A stretch of 64,000 nt of DNA from contig NZ_JACHJG010000010.1 in assembly GCF_014203545.1 (NCBI RefSeq), positions 186,001-250,000 of the forward strand, read 5' to 3'. Each line of letters opens with the position of its first letter. Within the stretch, counting starts at the first letter, position 1. The DNA is from Streptomyces netropsis (lineage in GTDB: Bacteria; Actinomycetota; Actinomycetes; Streptomycetales; Streptomycetaceae). A program made the translations under genes and the position numbers. Of this stretch, positions 46,564 to 53,056 are shown piece by piece. Under the pieces are notes generated by a model. The model was not told the origin of the DNA. It worked only from the letters and a program-made list of their open reading frames with translations, and ran no database searches.

Positions 46564-46584
46564 GTCTTCGTCGCCAAGCGGTAG
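45892..46584 (+). CDS. dmdR1: Iron-dependent DtxR/IdeR family repressor (DmdR1)
   Basis: 230-residue metalloregulator. N-terminal winged helix: LIDTTEMYLRTILELEEEGVVPMRARIAERLDQSGPTVSQTVARMERDGLVSVAGDRHLELTEEG; dimer/metal domain CRWEHVMSEAVERRVLELLRHPTESPYGNPIPGLEELG with conserved His, Glu and Cys102-region ligands (AECLLVDVIGLEWEQVHAEACRWEHV); C-terminal SH3-like domain. It represses siderophore genes under Fe(II) by family knowledge. No iron box of the usual TTAGGTTAGGC type was found at its own promoter. Confidence 0.93.
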   Translation: MSGLIDTTEMYLRTILELEEEGVVPMRARIAERLDQSGPTVSQTVARMERDGLVSVAGDRHLELTEEGRRLATRVMRKHRLAECLLVDVIGLEWEQVHAEACRWEHVMSEAVERRVLELLRHPTESPYGNPIPGLEELGEKAEADPFLNAGMVSLMDLEPGAEGKTVVVRRIGEPIQTDAQLMYTLRRAGVQPGAVVSVTESAGGVLVGSGGEAAELEADIAAHVFVAKR

Positions 46585-47417
46585 CCCTTCCGGCGGATCA
46601 GGTGAGAGGGACCCTGCGGGCCGTGGCGGTCTGCACCCCCGCTGCGTGGTGGTGTCCTCAAGCGCCGGACGGGCTGTGATCGCCTGGGCTCAGCCACATC
46701 AAGCCTGTCCAGGCGTGGGCCCTGCGGGCCGTGGCGGTCTGCACCCCCGCTGCGTGGTGGTGTCCTCAAGCTCCCCCCAGCTCCCGCTGGGAGGTGCCCC
46801 CAGCGGGCTGCTGTGCTGTGTCCTCGAACGCCGGACGGGCTTGGCGGCTGGGCTCGGCCACATCAAGCCCGTCCGGCGTTTGAGGACGCGCCCGCAGGGC
46901 GCTCGCCGCCGCAGGCGGACAGGGCGGCCTGTTGGTCAACTCCCTTGATTCCGGCCGGAGTCCGCGGAATCGATACGCCCGGCCCCTCGGCATGCCACGC
47001 TGGCGCTGACGCATATGCCCACGCGCCACCGACCTGGGGAGGGGCTCGATGGGGCCAGCGGGCCGCACGGCCACCACGTGGCACCCCGGTGCCCGTCGTG
47101 GCACCTGCCGTGGCATCTGTCGTGGTGTCAGTCGGCGTGAGCGTCGTCGTGACGGCCGTGACAAGGGCCCCGGCGACTTTTCAGGTCGCCGGGGCCCCAC
47201 CTCCCCGTGCTCCCCCGCGGCGACCCGGAGCCCCGAGCTCCCAGGGTGCGCCTCGCGGACCTTCTTCCCCGAGCGGTCCGCGCCCAGATCGATGTCTCCC
47301 CTGGGTGCGGGCGGCCAATCCTGCTGCATGGTCACTCGAACGAGGGGTGTTGCGCGCGATAACGGTTCGTTCGAATGCAAGTTCTATAAAGTGGGGCTGC
47401 TCGGGGGAGAAGTGGGG
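46585..47417. repeat. 833-bp repeat-rich intergenic region
   Basis: Contains a 52-bp duplication (46612-46663 and 46720-46771), R1-family palindromic units (46640-46912), an inverted repeat GATTCCG/CGGAATC (46947-46971), six 12-bp tandem units (47095-47166), a 13-bp hairpin (47165-47197) and an inverted TCGAACGA/TCGTTCGA pair before the hydrolase gene. No convincing protein gene; the frame from ATG 47049 runs through the hairpin. Confidence 0.55.
47165..47197. terminator. Hairpin with 13-bp stem
   Basis: GGGCCCCGGCGAC-ttttcag-GTCGCCGGGGCCC, perfect stem. Terminates whatever is transcribed across this gap, or dmdR1 read-through. Confidence 0.65.
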
Positions 47418-48299
47418 GTGTCAGGACTCATGGTGCGGCGTATCGACGTGAGCGGAAGCGGCGGAGTGCGGCTGGCGGCCTGGGAGTTCGCCGACCCGCC
47501 GAAGGCGGGCGGGCCGTTCGGCGGCGGCGGGCCGAGCGGCGTCCTGCTGCTCCACGGCCTGATGGGCCGGGCCTCCCACTGGGCGGAGACCGCCCGTTGG
47601 CTCTCCACGCGCCACCGCGCGGTCGCCCTTGACCAGCGGGGGCACGGGCGCAGCGAGAAGCCCGCCGAGGGTCCGTACACCCGCGAGGCCTACGTGGCCG
47701 ACGCCGAGGCGGCCGTCGAGGAGCTGGGGCTGGGCCCCGTCACCCTCGTCGGGCACGCCATGGGTGCCCTCACGGCCTGGCAGCTGGCCGCCCGCCGCCC
47801 CGACCTCGTCCGCGCCCTGGTCGTCTGCGACATGCGGGCCTCCGCGCTCGGCGCGGCGACGCAGCGGGAGTGGGGCGAGTGGTTCAGGTCCTGGCCGGTG
47901 CCGTTCGCCACGCTCGCGGACGTCCGGAAGTGGTTCGGCGAGGACGACCCCACGCTGGAGCGGCCCAATCCGGCCCGCGGCGACTTCTACGCCGAGGTGG
48001 CGGCCGAGCGCGTGGACGGCTGGCGTCCGCTGTTCTCCCGCCGTCAGATGCTCCTCGCCCGGGAGACCTACGTCCACGACGCGCATTGGGAGGAGCTGGC
48101 GCTCGTCGAGTGCCCGGCCCTCGTCGTGCGCGGTCTCGACGGCGAGCTGGGCCGTGCCGAGGCCCAGGAGATGGTCCGCGTCCTGCCGCGCGGTGTCTAT
48201 GCCGAGGTGCCGGACGCGGGCCACCTCGTCCACTACGACCAGCCCGACGGCTGGCGCCGGGTGGTCGAGCCGTTCCTCGCCTCGGTCCTGCCGGTCTGA
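47418..48299 (+). CDS. Alpha/beta hydrolase
   Basis: 293-residue alpha/beta-hydrolase fold protein. The oxyanion HG is in VLLLHGLMGRASHW, and DQRGHGRSEKP is typical. The nucleophile elbow reads LVGHAMGALTAWQ, where the usual GxSxG is GHAMG: the catalytic serine is replaced by Ala, which would abolish classical esterase activity. The late Asp (VVRGLDGELG) and His (PDAGHLVHYD) are kept. It may be a non-hydrolytic or binding member. GTG 47418 preceded by GGGGAGA is the best start; ATG 47430 is an alternative. Confidence 0.82.
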   Translation: MSGLMVRRIDVSGSGGVRLAAWEFADPPKAGGPFGGGGPSGVLLLHGLMGRASHWAETARWLSTRHRAVALDQRGHGRSEKPAEGPYTREAYVADAEAAVEELGLGPVTLVGHAMGALTAWQLAARRPDLVRALVVCDMRASALGAATQREWGEWFRSWPVPFATLADVRKWFGEDDPTLERPNPARGDFYAEVAAERVDGWRPLFSRRQMLLARETYVHDAHWEELALVECPALVVRGLDGELGRAEAQEMVRVLPRGVYAEVPDAGHLVHYDQPDGWRRVVEPFLASVLPV

Positions 48300-48412
48300 G
48301 CGGCGCCGGGAGGGGCGGGCGGCTCGCCGAAACCGGCCGAGACGCGCCCTCTCCCGGCCTCTGTCCCCTCCGTTTTCCCCTCCGTCCCACGGCGCGGATC
48401 GCCATGGCCGGA

Positions 48413-48438
48413 ATTAATTCAACGACCGTTGACATAAT
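48413..48438. promoter_or_regulatory. 26-bp near-perfect palindrome at the monooxygenase promoter
   Basis: Half sites ATTA-at-TCAACG and CGTTGA-ca-TAAT around a 2-bp centre: 10 of 12 positions pair. TTGACA at 48429-48434, a consensus -35, overlaps the right half, the usual repression geometry. No regulator gene is adjacent. Confidence 0.65.
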
Positions 48439-48485
48439 CCCCGCCCCGGGTGTGCACTGGAAGGACCGAGACACCTGGAGTTGCC

Positions 48486-50000
48486 ATGACTTCTCGCATC
48501 GATCCCACCGCCGACGTCCTCGTCATCGGCGCCGGACCCACCGGGCTCCTGCTGGCCGGCGATCTCGCCGCCGCCGGGGTGCGGGTCGTGCTGCTGGAGC
48601 GGCGGGCGCGGGAGTCGAACCTCACCCGGGCCTTCGCCGTCCACGCGCGGACCCTGGAGATGCTGGACGCGCGTTCGGTCGCCGAAGAGCTGCTCGCCAC
48701 CGGCGTCTTCATCTCCTCCGCACGGCTCTTCGGCAAGGCCAGGCTCGACCTGTCCGGACTGCCGAGCCGCTTTCCCGGTGTCCTCATGACCCCGCAGTAC
48801 GAGACCGAGCGGGTCCTGGAGGCGCGGGCCGTCAAGCTCGGTGCCGAGATCCGGCGCGGCGCCGAGGTCGTCGGCCTGCGACAGGACGCGGACGGCGTCG
48901 ACGTGGACGTCCGGACGCACACCGCCGGTGAGCCCTCCGGCGATGCCCCCGACGACGGCGGGACGACGACCCTCCGCGCCCGCTACGTCGTCGGCGCGGA
49001 CGGTGTGCACAGCACCGTGCGACAGACGCTCGGGATCCCCTTCCCCGGCAAGTCCGTCCTGCGGTCCGTCATGCTCGCCGACGTGCGCCTCGCCGCCCCT
49101 CCCCGCGAGACGCCCGCCTTCAACAGCGTCGCCGAGGGCTTCTCCCTCGTCCTCCCCTTCGGGGACGGCTGGTACCGCATCATCGCCTGGGAGCGCGGCA
49201 GCGACCTGCCCGCCGACGCGCCCGTCGAGCTCGACGACCTGCGGGCCGTCACCCGGGCCGCGTTCGGGACGGACTTCGGCGCCCACGACGCCCGCTGGAC
49301 CTCGCGCTTCCACAGCGACGAACGCCAGGTGCCGCGCTACCGCGACGGGCGGGTCTTCCTCGCGGGCGACGCCGCGCACGTCCACTCGCCCGCCGGCGGC
49401 ATGGGGATGAACGCCGGGATGCAGGACGCCGCCAACCTCGGCTGGAAGCTCGCCGCCGTGCTGGCCGGGCGCGCCGACGACGCCCTCCTCGACACCTACC
49501 AGGACGAGCGGCACCCGGTGGGCGCCCTGGTCCTGCGCCTCAGCGGGGCCATCCTGCGGATGGCGCTGACCGGTTCGACGGTCGTGCGGGGGCTGCGGCG
49601 CGGCGCGGCCGTCGTCATCCAGCACGTGCCGCGGGTGACCCGCCGCCCCGCGCTGCTCGTCTCCGGCCTTGGCATCCGCTACCCCGCGCCGCCCGGCGCC
49701 CACCCCCTCACCGGGACCCGCGCCCCCGACCTGCCCCTGGTCGAGGTCCCCGACGGGCCCACGCGGCTCTACGAAGCGCTGCGCGCCGGCCGCTACGTCC
49801 GGGTCCTCCCGCGCGGCGCGGCTCCCCGGGACCCGGTGGGGGAGCGCGAGCCGGACGTCATCACCGTCAGGCGCACCGACGCGCGGCAGGAGAGCCTGCT
49901 CGTACGGCCCGACGGCTACGTGGCCTGGGCTTCCGACGACGGCGCCACCGGGGCCGTGCCGATGCCGACGGTCGGCGCCGTTCCGCTGTCCCGGGTGTGA
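48486..50000 (+). CDS. FAD-dependent aromatic monooxygenase (Rox/PgaE-like)
   Basis: 504-residue class A flavin monooxygenase. FAD motif DVLVIGAGPTGLLLAGDLAAAGVRVVLLERR (about 10-40), DG motif YVVGADGVHSTVRQTLGIPFPG (about 167-188), GD motif RVFLAGDAAHVHSPAGGMGMNAGMQDAANLGWKLAAVLAG (about 290-329), and a C-terminal thioredoxin-like domain. The layout matches rifampicin monooxygenase and polyketide hydroxylases such as PgaE/MhpA. Likely detoxifies or tailors an aromatic compound. Preceded by a strong palindromic operator. ATG at 48486 lies after an AAGGACCGAG purine-rich stretch. Confidence 0.9.
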   Translation: MTSRIDPTADVLVIGAGPTGLLLAGDLAAAGVRVVLLERRARESNLTRAFAVHARTLEMLDARSVAEELLATGVFISSARLFGKARLDLSGLPSRFPGVLMTPQYETERVLEARAVKLGAEIRRGAEVVGLRQDADGVDVDVRTHTAGEPSGDAPDDGGTTTLRARYVVGADGVHSTVRQTLGIPFPGKSVLRSVMLADVRLAAPPRETPAFNSVAEGFSLVLPFGDGWYRIIAWERGSDLPADAPVELDDLRAVTRAAFGTDFGAHDARWTSRFHSDERQVPRYRDGRVFLAGDAAHVHSPAGGMGMNAGMQDAANLGWKLAAVLAGRADDALLDTYQDERHPVGALVLRLSGAILRMALTGSTVVRGLRRGAAVVIQHVPRVTRRPALLVSGLGIRYPAPPGAHPLTGTRAPDLPLVEVPDGPTRLYEALRAGRYVRVLPRGAAPRDPVGEREPDVITVRRTDARQESLLVRPDGYVAWASDDGATGAVPMPTVGAVPLSRV

Positions 50001-50033
50001 GACGGGGGTACACGCCCGGGACAGCCCTTTGCC

Positions 50034-50185
50034 CCCTGCGGCGGCGAGCGCCTCTCGCCTGGCCGGCGGATCCTCGGCCGACCAGGCCATCCGGCCGCCT
50101 GCGGCGGCAGGCGCCCTGCGGGCGCGTCCTCAAACTCCCCCAGCTACCGCTGGGAGGTGCCCCCAGCGGGCTTGACGTGGCTGAG
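50034..50185. repeat. Family R1 repeat after monooxygenase gene
   Basis: Units GGCGCCCTGCGGGCGC, GTCCTCAAACTCCCCCAG-ctaccG-CTGGGAGG and AGCGGGCTTGA are shared with copies at 44.75 and 46.75 kb. The 50034-50085 part is an inverted match of 3405-3450. Confidence 0.55.
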
Positions 50186-50292
50186 CTCCTGTTGGCGGCG
50201 GATACGGCCCGCAGGGCCGTTCGCCTGATGCGCCGCCGGTCACGGCAAGGGCAGCCGTTCGCAGTCGCTACGGCTGCCGCGGAGCGGTCCCG

Positions 50293-50967
50293 TCAGCGTC
50301 CGCGGGCGTCCGCGGTCTCGCGGCCGCACGCGTAGGCGAGGGCGCTGACCAGCTCTTCCGCGTCGGGGAGCCAGCGGTTGGCGGCGGTGGGCTGGCGGGC
50401 CCACTGGACCGCGCCGCGTGCGCCCATCCGGGTCGGCGGCGCGACCACGTAGTCGCCCTCGCCGCGCGCGACCAGGTCGAGGGAGGAGGGCGGCCAGCCC
50501 AGCTTCCGGGCCAGGTCGGCGACCTTCAGGGCGCCGCCGGGCAGGACGAAGAACAGCATCCTGCGGTGCGGGGTGGAGGTGATCGGCCCGAGCTGGATCT
50601 CCATCCGCTCCATGCGGGCGAGCGCCAGACAGCCGGCGCTCTCGGGTACGTCGAGCGCGTCGAAGGTACGGCCGGTCGGGAGCAGAACCGAGGAGTTGGG
50701 CTGTTTCGCCCACATCCGGCGCGCGGCGACCGCGCTGCCGGTGGCCTGGGTGGCCCAGTCGGGACGGGCCGGATGCGCGCCGGGCGAGGGGCAGTCGAGG
50801 TCGCCGCACGAGCAGCGTTCCCTGCCCGCGTCGACTTCCAGCCAGGTCCCGGCGAATACGTCCCAGTGCCGCTCTTCCGCGTACCGAACCGCGGCGTCGA
50901 GGACCTGCTCGCCGCGTTGTTGGGGGATAAGCGGGGCTCCTACTCCGATGGTCTTTTCCACGTTCAT
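50293..50967 (-). CDS. Bifunctional DNA primase/polymerase (prim-pol) domain protein
   Basis: 224-residue stand-alone prim-pol (AEP) N-terminal domain. ALGEERHWDVFAGTWLEV then a CxCxxxxCxxPGAHP metal site (CSCGDLDCPSPGAHPARPDW, about 51-70) are typical of the streptomycete family; later LPTGRTFDALDVPESAGCLALARME contains the acidic residues. The helicase and C-terminal domains of plasmid primases are absent. Streptomycetes keep such proteins on the core chromosome with unknown function. ATG at 50967 has GGGGAG 7 nt upstream. Divergent from the NsdA-like gene. Confidence 0.87.
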   Translation of the reverse strand: MNVEKTIGVGAPLIPQQRGEQVLDAAVRYAEERHWDVFAGTWLEVDAGRERCSCGDLDCPSPGAHPARPDWATQATGSAVAARRMWAKQPNSSVLLPTGRTFDALDVPESAGCLALARMERMEIQLGPITSTPHRRMLFFVLPGGALKVADLARKLGWPPSSLDLVARGEGDYVVAPPTRMGARGAVQWARQPTAANRWLPDAEELVSALAYACGRETADARGR

Positions 50968-51170
50968 CACAACTCCCCTTGTCACCAGGGGTTACGGCTC
51001 GGACACGGCCTCCTCGCCGGACCCCGGCCATGCATATGGGGCGCACGGGAGCATGCACGGGGGCGCAGGCGCGGGTTCGCCGCCGCGAAGGGGTAGCCAC
51101 CTGCCTGGCGGTCGCGGACGCGGTCGTCACCGTTTCCCGTACCGCAGATGTCACCGCGTCATTACCGCAA

Positions 51171-51190
51171 TTGCCGGTCATTACCGGCAA
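51171..51190. promoter_or_regulatory. Palindromic site between prim-pol and NsdA-like genes
   Basis: TTGCCGGT-catt-ACCGGCAA, a perfect 8-bp inverted repeat, with a further related CATTACCG at 51160-51167. Centred in the divergent intergenic region (50968-51311). Confidence 0.55.
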
Positions 51191-51311
51191 GTCCCGCATT
51201 CTCCGGACACCAGGGGGCAAAGATCACAGGAGAACGCGTTCACAGCTGGCTCAGCTTCTCCGCGCTTCGCGGCAGCCGTCGCGAAGGCATAGCAGTTTCA
51301 GGGGGTACAGC

Positions 51312-52700
51312 ATGGCCGCACGGCCACTCGTGGCGCGGCAGCCGAACGAACGGTTGCAGGCGCTCATTCAGGAAGCAGGCTGTTCCAACGCCGGTCTGGC
51401 GCGCCGGGTCAATATGTGCGGCGCCGAGCACGGTCTCGACCTTCGGTACGACAAAACGTCCGTAGCCCGTTGGCTGCGCGGCCAGCAGCCGCGGGGCCGC
51501 GCCCCGGCGATCATCGCCGAGGCGCTCGGCCGCAAGCTGGGCCGCACGGTGACGATCGACGAGATCGGCATGGCCAACGGAAAGAACCTGGCCTCCGGCG
51601 TCGGGCTCCAGTTCTCCCCGACCGTGCTCGGCGCCATTGAGCAGGTCTGTGAGCTGTGGCGCAGTGACGTGGGCCGCCGGGACTTCCTCAGCGGCACGTC
51701 CGTGGCGTCCTCCGCGCTCGTCGAGCCCAGCCGGGACTGGCTGATCACCAGCGCCGACGCGCAGGTCGCGCGCAGCGCGGGCGCCCGGGTCGGGGTCTCC
51801 GACGTCGAGGCCGTCCGGGCCACGACCGACGCCCTCGTGGAGCTCGACCACCGGTACGGCAGCGGGCACGTCCGCCCGGTGGTGGTCCACTACCTCAACA
51901 GCGTCGTCTCCGGGCTGCTGGCCGGTTCGTACCGCGAGGTGGTCGGCCGTGAACTGTTCGCGGCCGTCGCCCGGTTGACGGAGCTCGCCGGATACATGGC
52001 CGTCGACACCGGCCAGCCGGGCCTTGCCCAGCGCTACTACATCCAGGCGCTGCGACTGGCCCAGGCCGCCGGGGACCGGGGCTACGGCGGCTACGTCCTG
52101 GCCGCGAGCATGAGTCACCTCGCCGCGTCGCTGGGCAACCCCAGAGAGATCGCCCAGCTCGCGAAGGCCGCACAGGAGGGGGCGCGGGGGCAGGTCACCC
52201 CGCGGGCCGAGGCGATGTTCTGCGCGGCCGAGGCGCGCGGCCACGCCCTGCTCGGTGACGCGCGGGCCTTCCAGTCCGTCGCGATCCGCGCGGTGACCTG
52301 TCTCGAACAGGCCGACGGCGAGGGGGACTCCGGTGACGACCCGCCGTGGATCCGCCACTTCGACCAGGCCTATCTCGCGGACGAGCTGGCGCACTGCCAC
52401 CGCGATCTCGGCCAGGCCGAGCCGGCCCGCCGGCAGGCGGAGGCGGCCGTCGCCGGTCACCCCGAGGGCCGCGTCCGTCGCCGTGCCATCGGTCTGTTGC
52501 TGCTGGCCACCGCCCACGTCCAGCAGCGTGAGGTGGAAGAGGCCTGCGCCACGGGCACCCGTGCCCTGGAACTCCTCGGCTCGCTGCGTTCGAACCGGGG
52601 CGCGGAGTACCTGGAGGACTTCCAGCAGCGCCTGGCGCCGTACCGGGAGGAGTCCGTGGTGCGGGAGTTCGGGGCCAGGTTGGAGGTGCAGGCGGCCTAG
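51312..52700 (+). CDS. NsdA-like TPR transcriptional regulator
   Basis: 462-residue protein. N-terminal HTH-like region: NERLQALIQEAGCSNAGLARRVNMCGAEHGLDLRYDKTSVARWLRGQQPRGRAPAIIAEALGRKLGRTVTIDEIG. A long all-helical part follows (about 120-450) with TPR-like repeats such as GQPGLAQRYYIQALRLAQAAGDRGYGGYVLAASMSHLAASLGNP. Architecture equals NsdA, a negative regulator of sporulation and antibiotic production in S. coelicolor, and its paralogues. ATG at 51312 after GGGGG. It is divergent from the prim-pol gene with a palindrome between. Confidence 0.85.
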   Translation: MAARPLVARQPNERLQALIQEAGCSNAGLARRVNMCGAEHGLDLRYDKTSVARWLRGQQPRGRAPAIIAEALGRKLGRTVTIDEIGMANGKNLASGVGLQFSPTVLGAIEQVCELWRSDVGRRDFLSGTSVASSALVEPSRDWLITSADAQVARSAGARVGVSDVEAVRATTDALVELDHRYGSGHVRPVVVHYLNSVVSGLLAGSYREVVGRELFAAVARLTELAGYMAVDTGQPGLAQRYYIQALRLAQAAGDRGYGGYVLAASMSHLAASLGNPREIAQLAKAAQEGARGQVTPRAEAMFCAAEARGHALLGDARAFQSVAIRAVTCLEQADGEGDSGDDPPWIRHFDQAYLADELAHCHRDLGQAEPARRQAEAAVAGHPEGRVRRRAIGLLLLATAHVQQREVEEACATGTRALELLGSLRSNRGAEYLEDFQQRLAPYREESVVREFGARLEVQAA

Positions 52701-52714
52701 GGGGACCGCGGCCC

Positions 52715-52757
52715 CATAAGGAAAACCGCATAAGGAATAACCGCATAAAGAACAGGG
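52715..52757. repeat. Three tandem CATAAGGA-type repeats after stop codon
   Basis: Units of 14-15 bp: CATAAGGAAAACCG, CATAAGGAATAACCG, CATAAAGAACAGGG, starting 15 bp after the NsdA-like stop. AT-rich within a GC-rich region. Confidence 0.6.
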
Positions 52758-53056
52758 GACGCGCGGATCACGAGTGGTCGTACGGGCGCCGCCGATCGGA
52801 GGGGAGTCACGACCCATGGCACCGGCACGGGGAGGGCTTGGTGCCGTGGGGACGTGACCGGGCGGGCCCGGCACCGACCCGCGCGATCCGCGCGATCCGC
52901 CCGAAGGGGCGGGACCGGCAGGGTTCGGTACGGAACCGGACCGGGTGACAGGAGCGTCGTACGGGGCTGGGCGGGCGGTGCATGGCCGACCGCCAGTGCG
53001 AACGGGTAGCGTGTGCCGCCGGTTCGAGTCAGTCCCGTACAGCTTGAGGAGTCCCG
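52758..53056. other. Intergenic region before the anchored repeat protein
   Basis: About 300 bp of GC-rich DNA with short tandem GCGATCCGC words (near 52890-52906). GGTTCGAGTC at 53020-53029 resembles a tRNA T-arm but no cloverleaf fits. The ribosome-binding site GAGGAG at its end serves the next gene. Confidence 0.35.

Noticed and set aside
47049..47417. N-terminal extension of the hydrolase from ATG 47049 with GGAGGGG upstream
   Set aside because: The added 123 residues are Arg/Gly/Pro-rich with no similarity to hydrolases and the frame passes through a 13-bp terminator hairpin.
53010..53040. Possible tRNA 3' half (GGTTCGAGTC)
   Set aside because: The T-arm-like string lacks a complementary acceptor stem, D-arm and anticodon arm in the 80 bp upstream.
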